Part shown: piece by piece, positions 59,915-64,000 of the stretch | Numbering within the stretch: the stretch's first letter is position 1 | Layout: each line of letters begins with the position of its first letter | Source: Pantoea vagans | Lineage (GTDB): Bacteria > Pseudomonadota > Gammaproteobacteria > Enterobacterales > Enterobacteriaceae | DNA length: 64,000 bases | Assembly: GCF_001506165.1 (NCBI RefSeq) | Contig: NZ_CP011427.1 | Coordinates: 2,728,001-2,792,000, forward strand | Direction of reading: 5' to 3' | Position numbers and translations under genes: made by a program | Notes under the pieces: generated by a model | What the model saw: the letters and a program-made list of their open reading frames with translations, nothing else | What the model was told of the DNA's origin: nothing | Database searches by the model: none

Positions 59915-59940
59915 TTGGGCGGCGTGAAGCCCGCCCCTGC
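59915..59940. repeat. GGGCGG/CCGCCC palindrome between nadA and pnuC
   Basis: TGGGCGGCGTGAAGCCCGCCCCTGC reads GCAGGGGCGGGCTTCACGCCGCCCA on the other strand: another headed palindrome (GCAG in place of GTAG) of a further core type. It separates nadA from pnuC. Confidence 0.65.
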
Positions 59941-59963
59941 AACAGTCAGTCAGCAACATTCAC

Positions 59964-61025
59964 CTAGGCGTTCCCTTTCACCTTGAGTTTAAGTTGTGCT
60001 GCAAAGTCTAGCATGCGGTTAAGCGGGATCAACGCGGCTTCACGCAGCGCCGCATCCACATGGATCTCATGCGCGTGGCCGCCATTTTCCAGCCCTTCGG
60101 CAATGGCTTTCAGGCCGTTCATCGCCATCCACGGGCAGTGCGCGCAGGTCCGGCAGGTGGCGCCCTCACCTGCTGTCGGTGCTTCCAGTAACTCTTTGTC
60201 TGGCACCGCCTGCTGCATTTTGTAGAAGATGCCGCGATCGGTCGCGACAATCATTTTTTGGTGCGGCAAGGTTTTCGCTGACTGGATCAGCTGGCTGGTC
60301 GATCCCACCGCATCGGCCAAATCCACAATCGCCTGCGGCGATTCCGGATGCACCAGCACCGCCGCCTCAGGATAGAGTGCTTTCATGCGCTGCAAGGCCT
60401 GGGTTTTGAATTCATCATGCACAATGCAGGCGCCCTGCCAGCACAGCACGTCAGCGCGAGTCTGCTTGGTCACGTAACGCCCAAGGTGACGATCCGGAGC
60501 CCAGATGATCTTTTCACCGAGGCTATCAAGATGTTCGATCAGCTCAACCGCGATGCTGGATGTCACCACCCAATCTGCCCGCGCTTTCACCGCTGCCGAG
60601 GTGTTGGCGTACACCACCACGGTGCGATCCGGGTGCGCATCACAGAAGCGATTGAACTCTTCAATCGGACAGCCAAGATCCAGTGAACATTCCGCCTGCA
60701 AGGTCGGCATTAGCACGGTCTTTTCCGGACTCAGGATCTTGGCGGTTTCGCCCATAAAACGCACCCCGGCCACCAGCAAGGTTTTCGCCGGATGTGTACT
60801 GCCAAAGCGCGCCATTTCCAGTGAGTCCGAGACACAGCCGCCAGTCTCTTCCGCCAGCGCCTGAATTTCAGGATCGGTGTAATAGTGTGCCACCAGCACT
60901 GCATCACGCTCTTTTAGCAAGCGTTTGATTTCAGAGAGGTAATGGGATTTTTCATCCTGGCTGAGGCGCGCCGGTTTCGGCGGGAAGGGATAAATGGCGC
61001 TTTCAGGATCGAACATCAGGCTCAT
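59964..61025 (-). CDS. nadA: Quinolinate synthase A
   Basis: The 353-aa 4Fe-4S enzyme condenses iminoaspartate with dihydroxyacetone phosphate to quinolinate for NAD synthesis. Visible are [20 protein letters not shown] then [26 protein letters not shown], a third ligand region in [17 protein letters not shown] (CxxCxxC), and [20 protein letters not shown]. Length fits E. coli (347 aa). Start ATG 61025, with a NadR-type box 74 nt upstream. Confidence 0.97.
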   Translation of the reverse strand: MSLMFDPESAIYPFPPKPARLSQDEKSHYLSEIKRLLKERDAVLVAHYYTDPEIQALAEETGGCVSDSLEMARFGSTHPAKTLLVAGVRFMGETAKILSPEKTVLMPTLQAECSLDLGCPIEEFNRFCDAHPDRTVVVYANTSAAVKARADWVVTSSIAVELIEHLDSLGEKIIWAPDRHLGRYVTKQTRADVLCWQGACIVHDEFKTQALQRMKALYPEAAVLVHPESPQAIVDLADAVGSTSQLIQSAKTLPHQKMIVATDRGIFYKMQQAVPDKELLEAPTAGEGATCRTCAHCPWMAMNGLKAIAEGLENGGHAHEIHVDAALREAALIPLNRMLDFAAQLKLKVKGNA

Positions 61026-61098
61026 GACACGGCTCTCGTTTTCTCAATTTAACAAAATTGCCCTTTGAGGCAATGATGCGGCATCAAAACCGCCATCG

Positions 61099-61116
61099 TG
61101 TTTTATATGCTAAACA
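61099..61116. promoter_or_regulatory. NadR operator upstream of nadA
   Basis: TGTTTT-ATATGC-TAAACA is an 18-bp dyad, one mismatch from TGTTTA-N6-TAAACA. It lies 74 nt upstream of the nadA ATG and would repress nadA (and read-through into pnuC) when NAD is high. Confidence 0.82.
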
Positions 61117-61160
61117 CGATAGCGGAATTGCGCGAGAGTGTCGTCTCTTTTTTATGCGGG

Positions 61161-61667
61161 TTACAGCAGCAGTGATCCGCCTAACGCTTTTTGCGGGCTC
61201 TCCAGTTCGAGCAGAAATGCTTTCACATCTAACCCGCCGGCAAACCCGGTCAGTTTACCGTTGCTGCCAATCACACGATGACAGGGTGCCATAATCGACA
61301 ACGGGTTTTTCCCGTTCGCCGCCCCCACCGCTCGCACGGCTTTCGGATTGCCAATCTGCTCCGCAATTTGCAGGTAACTGCGGGTTTCACCAAATGGAAT
61401 CGTGAGCAGTGCTTGCCACACCTTTTTCTGAAACTCAGTCCCGACCGTGTCGTAGGGCATATCAAACTGCTGGCGCTCACCGGCGAAGTACTCGCGCAGT
61501 TGGCGCTCGGCCTCGCACAGTATCGGATGCTGATCGTTACGGCTGACAGGCTTGAGCGGCACGCGCTGTGACCCTTCGTTCTCCCATAGAATCGCTGACA
61601 ATCCTTTGTCTGTCGCAATCAGCGTCAGTTCTCCCACCGGTGTGGGGATGATTTTGGCATGATACAT
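61161..61667 (-). CDS. ogt: Methylated-DNA--protein-cysteine methyltransferase
   Basis: The 168-aa suicide repair protein removes O6-methyl from guanine. The acceptor Cys lies in IMAPCHRVIGSNGKLTGFAGG (PCHRV), with the helix-turn-helix FGETRSYLQIAEQIGNPKAVRAVG before it. Length and MYHAKIIPTPVGELTLIA suit Ogt (171 aa in E. coli) rather than Ada-C. It is divergent from the AdaA-AlkA fusion, so alkylation repair genes cluster here. In E. coli ogt lies elsewhere. Confidence 0.93.
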   Translation of the reverse strand: MYHAKIIPTPVGELTLIATDKGLSAILWENEGSQRVPLKPVSRNDQHPILCEAERQLREYFAGERQQFDMPYDTVGTEFQKKVWQALLTIPFGETRSYLQIAEQIGNPKAVRAVGAANGKNPLSIMAPCHRVIGSNGKLTGFAGGLDVKAFLLELESPQKALGGSLLL

Positions 61668-61798
61668 GTTGCACCTCCGGCGTAAATCAGTGCGCCATTA
61701 TCGCACTTTTATCGCAATAGACTGGCTGTTTTCGGTCATGAGCTTAAACTGGTTTGCTGTCCGAAAGCAGCGAGTTTTGTTTAGCCACTTGCGCGACG

Positions 61799-61880
61799 AT
61801 ACCCAAAATCATTCAAGGCGCAGCACGGCGGCAAACCAGAGCAGCCAAGGTATCTGCGCTTTGAAGTACGAAGGGTATAT
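61799..61880. repeat. Internally deleted ERIC-like element
   Basis: ATACCCAAAATCATTCAAGG at the left end and TTGAAGTACGAAGGGTATAT at the right are ERIC termini, but only 82 bp lie between them and the two central conserved blocks are missing. It occupies the 5' region of the Ada-AlkA gene. Confidence 0.7.
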
Positions 61881-61904
61881 GCGGTTTATTTGCTGGAGAA
61901 GATG

Positions 61905-63392
61905 ATGTTCGATCCCGATATTGCTTACCAGGCGCTGACCTCGCGCGATAGCCGCTTTGACGGGCTTTTCTACGTCGGTGTGACGTCAACCGGCATCTAT
62001 TGCCGCCCCATCTGTCCGGTGAAAGCGCCGATGCAGAAGAACTGCCTGTTTTTCACCAGCGCCGAAGCCGCCGAGAAGGCCCATTTCCGTCCCTGCCTGC
62101 GCTGCCGCCCGGAACTGGCCCCCGGTTTTGCGCCGGTCGATAGTCATCACCGCATCGCCGATCGCCTGATCCGCCGTATTGAAGAGGGCTTGCTGGAAGA
62201 GCAAGAGACGCTCGCCGATATCGCCAATGAGTTTGCCCTGAGCGAACGCCAACTTCGACGCGTGGTGCAACAGGAGCTGGGCGTATCGCCTATTGAACTA
62301 CGCCAAACGCGACGCATGCTGCTGGCGAAGCAACTCCTTACCGAGACCTCACTGCCCGTAACAGAAATCGCCTATGCCAGCGGTTTCCGTAGCCTGCGCC
62401 GCTTTAATGATGTATTCCAGGCACGCTATCGCATGACGCCCTCTCGCCTGCGCAAGCAAAGCCAACCTGACAGCATGACGACGGTGCAAGAGAGCGCTGA
62501 GCTACGTCTCAGCTATCGCCCGCCCTATGACTGGGCCGCGATTATCGATTTCCTGCAACAGCGCGTGATGAAGGAGGTGGAGTGGGTCAGTGAAGGCGTC
62601 TATCACCGCACCGTGGCGCTGGGGCATTGCCGAGGCTGGGTGCGGATCAGCCATCTTCCTGAAAAGCAGGCGCTCAAAGTCCAGTTCACCACCACCTTAA
62701 CCCCGGTTTTGCCCGCATTGCTGCGGCGACTGCGTGACCTGTTTGATCTGGATGCCCAACCACAGCGCATCAGCGAGCAGCTAAGCCAGGATCCGCTGTT
62801 AGCCGAGAGTGTGTCTCGCTATCCCGGGTTACGCGTTCCTGGTGCGTTTGACGGCTTTGAATTGGGTGTGCGCGCTATCCTCGGCCAGCAGGTCACGGTG
62901 AAAGCTGCCACCACCTTAAGCAGTCGCGTAGCCGAACGTTTCGGTGAACCGCTGACCACGCCATGGCCTGAACTTTCTCGCTTACCGCCTACTGCAGAAT
63001 CACTAGCAACCGCCACCATCGATGATATCGCCAGTCTTGGCATCGTCAGCGCGCGCTCACAGGCGATTCAGGCGCTGGCGCAGGCTTGTGCCTCCGGGGA
63101 GCTACGCTTTAACGGTGCAGTGAATCCTGACGTGGTACAGCAGCAACTGCTGGCGTTAAAAGGTGTTGGGCCGTGGACAGCGAGTTACATCGCGATGCGT
63201 GCCCTACGCTGGCCGGATGCGTTCCCGAAAGAGGACATTGCGATTCGTAACAATCTCGGCGGCGTCAGTGCCAAAGTGGCGGAACAGTTATCGCAGGTTT
63301 GGCGGCCATGGCGCAGCTATGCGGTACTGCATATCTGGAAGAGTTTGACGCCGGGTAAGAAGCAAAGCAGAAAAGCAAAAAGGCGCCTTTAG
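61905..63392 (+). CDS. AdaA-AlkA fusion: alkylation regulator/methyltransferase and DNA glycosylase
   Basis: The 495-aa protein fuses three modules. Residues about 1-80 are Ada-N, with a Zn/methyl-phosphotriester site of Cys in GIYCRPICPVKAP and FRPCLRCRPE. Residues about 85-195 are an AraC-type HTH (LADIANEFALSERQLRRVV, ITEIAYASGFRSLRRFNDVF). Residues about 205-495 are AlkA with HhH LKGVGPWTASYIAMRAL, the catalytic Asp in FPKEDIAIRNNL and WRPWRSYAVLHIW. It would sense methyl-phosphotriesters, activate genes and remove 3-methyladenine. I chose ATG 61905, 6 nt after GGAG (ATG 61902 is adjacent). E. coli keeps ada and alkA apart. Confidence 0.95.
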   Translation: MFDPDIAYQALTSRDSRFDGLFYVGVTSTGIYCRPICPVKAPMQKNCLFFTSAEAAEKAHFRPCLRCRPELAPGFAPVDSHHRIADRLIRRIEEGLLEEQETLADIANEFALSERQLRRVVQQELGVSPIELRQTRRMLLAKQLLTETSLPVTEIAYASGFRSLRRFNDVFQARYRMTPSRLRKQSQPDSMTTVQESAELRLSYRPPYDWAAIIDFLQQRVMKEVEWVSEGVYHRTVALGHCRGWVRISHLPEKQALKVQFTTTLTPVLPALLRRLRDLFDLDAQPQRISEQLSQDPLLAESVSRYPGLRVPGAFDGFELGVRAILGQQVTVKAATTLSSRVAERFGEPLTTPWPELSRLPPTAESLATATIDDIASLGIVSARSQAIQALAQACASGELRFNGAVNPDVVQQQLLALKGVGPWTASYIAMRALRWPDAFPKEDIAIRNNLGGVSAKVAEQLSQVWRPWRSYAVLHIWKSLTPGKKQSRKAKRRL

Positions 63393-63401
63393 GGCGCCTT
63401 T
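63380..63401. terminator. Terminator overlapping the ada-alkA stop
   Basis: AAGGCGCC-TTTAG-GGCGCCTT, with T on one side and a T5 run on the other strand. It holds the ada-alkA stop codon (TAG) in its loop and could also end the minus-strand tRNA transcript. Confidence 0.85.
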
Positions 63402-63409
63402 CTACATAG

Positions 63410-63485
63410 TGGTGGGTCGTGCAGGATTCGAACCTGCGACCAATTGATTAAAAGTCAACTGCTCTACCAACTGAGCTAACGACCC
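63410..63485 (-). tRNA. tRNA-Lys (UUU)
   Basis: The 76-nt cloverleaf reads GGGTCGTTAGCTCAGTTGGT at its 5' end, has the anticodon loop CTTTTAA (UUU, Lys), the T arm GGTTCGAATCC and an encoded CCA. It is the last of three identical copies. Confidence 0.98.
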
Positions 63486-63515
63486 CTCGATGAGGGCTTA
63501 CAACTTTACACTTGA

Positions 63516-63591
63516 TGGTGGGTCGTGCAGGATTCGAACCTGCGACCAATTGATTAAAAGTCAACTGCTCTACCAACTGAGCTAACGACCC
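63516..63591 (-). tRNA. tRNA-Lys (UUU), second copy
   Basis: Identical in sequence to the copy at 63410-63485, with encoded CCA. Thirty bases separate the two. Confidence 0.98.
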
Positions 63592-63643
63592 ATCAAGGTT
63601 GTGAAGCGACTGAAGAAAACATCTAACATACAGCAGGTTAAGA

Positions 63644-63719
63644 TGGTGGGTCGTGCAGGATTCGAACCTGCGACCAATTGATTAAAAGTCAACTGCTCTA
63701 CCAACTGAGCTAACGACCC
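63644..63719 (-). tRNA. tRNA-Lys (UUU), first copy
   Basis: Identical in sequence to the other two copies, with encoded CCA. In E. coli the same place (cpoB/nadA) holds a mixed lysine/valine tRNA cluster; here only lysine tRNAs are seen. Confidence 0.98.
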
Positions 63720-63769
63720 ATCTTCAGGCTGCCGGACGCTTTGTTAAACTGCCCGGGCAACGGCGGCAT

Positions 63770-63797
63770 ATATTACTGATTTAGCGGGAGGGCGCAA
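63770..63797 (-). promoter_or_regulatory. Candidate promoter of the tRNA-Lys cluster
   Basis: On the minus strand TTGCGC, 16 nt, TAATAT, then a GC-rich discriminator (ATGCCGCCG) as in stringently controlled tRNA promoters. It lies 51 nt upstream of the first tRNA. Confidence 0.5.
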
Positions 63798-63884
63798 CCC
63801 TTATTTCTCACCAAATCACTCAATTGCTTACCTTTCATGCTGCAAGACCAGAAATCATACGAAATCCGGTCATTGCTGCACAAA

Positions 63885-64000
63885 TTACATCCCAGCGAGA
63901 CGCTTTTGCGCCAGCTTGGCAGATTCGCTGCTTGGGAATTGTTTGATCACTTGTTGATAGACCGCTTTAGCTTTCGCCGTATCGTTCTTCTCTTGCATGA
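63885..64000 (-). CDS. cpoB: Cell division coordinator CpoB, C-terminal end
   Basis: The minus strand encodes MQEKNDTAKAKAVYQQVIKQ then FPSSESAKLAQKRLAGM and a TAA stop at 63887-63885. E. coli CpoB (YbgF) ends MQDKGDTAKAKAVYQQVI... AKQAQKRLNAM, so this is its last TPR helix pair. CpoB coordinates Tol-Pal and PBP1B at the septum. The rest is outside the window; tol-pal lies beyond in E. coli. Confidence 0.95.
   Translation of the reverse strand, partial: MQEKNDTAKAKAVYQQVIKQFPSSESAKLAQKRLAGM

Overview
The window is ordinary chromosome of a gamma-proteobacterium of the order Enterobacterales. Most of the ~50 genes are near-exact relatives of Escherichia coli genes and keep E. coli order in long blocks. 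Several genes that E. coli lacks at these places (a GH15 hydrolase, PiT plus PPK2, an AdaA-AlkA fusion, an EvgAS-like pair, an MscS-type channel), the galE-less gal operon and ERIC/REP-type repeats point to Erwiniaceae, most likely Pantoea or a close relative. That genus call is inference; no phage, plasmid, IS element or CRISPR array was seen.

Layout. 1-9.3 kb is the E. coli 48-min block bglX, dld, pbpG, yohC, yohD, yohF, with an MscS-type channel inserted. 9.4-19.2 kb is a lineage-specific mosaic: GH15 hydrolase, L,D-transpeptidase ldtB, a ZntB-like CorA transporter, a phosphate transporter/polyphosphate kinase 2 pair, an MFS exporter and an orphan glycosyltransferase after AT-rich DNA. dusC (48-min block) abuts rhlE (18-min block), so a rearrangement joint lies there. 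From 21.9 to 64 kb the E. coli 17-18 min region runs almost intact in inverted order: ybhQ, ybhP-clsB-ybhN, ybhL, moaABCDE behind a molybdenum-cofactor riboswitch, ybhK, uvrB, bioDCFB/bioA, ybhB, pgl, ybhA, modCBA, acrZ, modE-modF, galT-galK-galM, gpmA, aroG, ybgS, zitB, pnuC, nadA, three tRNA-Lys and the end of cpoB. Insertions are a DUF1615-like lipoprotein, an orphan UrtE-like ABC ATPase, the EvgAS-like two-component system and ogt/ada-alkA.

How genes work together. moaABCDE makes the cofactor for which modABC imports molybdate under ModE control. bioA/bioBFCD make biotin under a BirA operator. galTKM handles galactose with galE missing. nadA and pnuC serve NAD. uvrB, ogt and ada-alkA repair DNA. 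clsB makes cardiolipin. ldtB and pbpG remodel peptidoglycan, and PiT-PPK2 links phosphate uptake to polyphosphate.

The strongest unexplained signal is not a gene. A family of short perfect palindromes, most with a GTAG-type head, sits in nearly every 3' intergenic gap. Four loci carry two different family members head to head with a short fixed spacer, two carry REPIN-like inverted pairs, and several headless palindromes with the same CAT-WW-ATG centre serve as intrinsic terminators. Other points: a DnaA-box cluster next to the uvrB SOS box, a 60-bp tandem duplication at the ybhK stop codon, a duplicated gal operator, and a sensor-kinase gene overlapping zitB by 32 nt.
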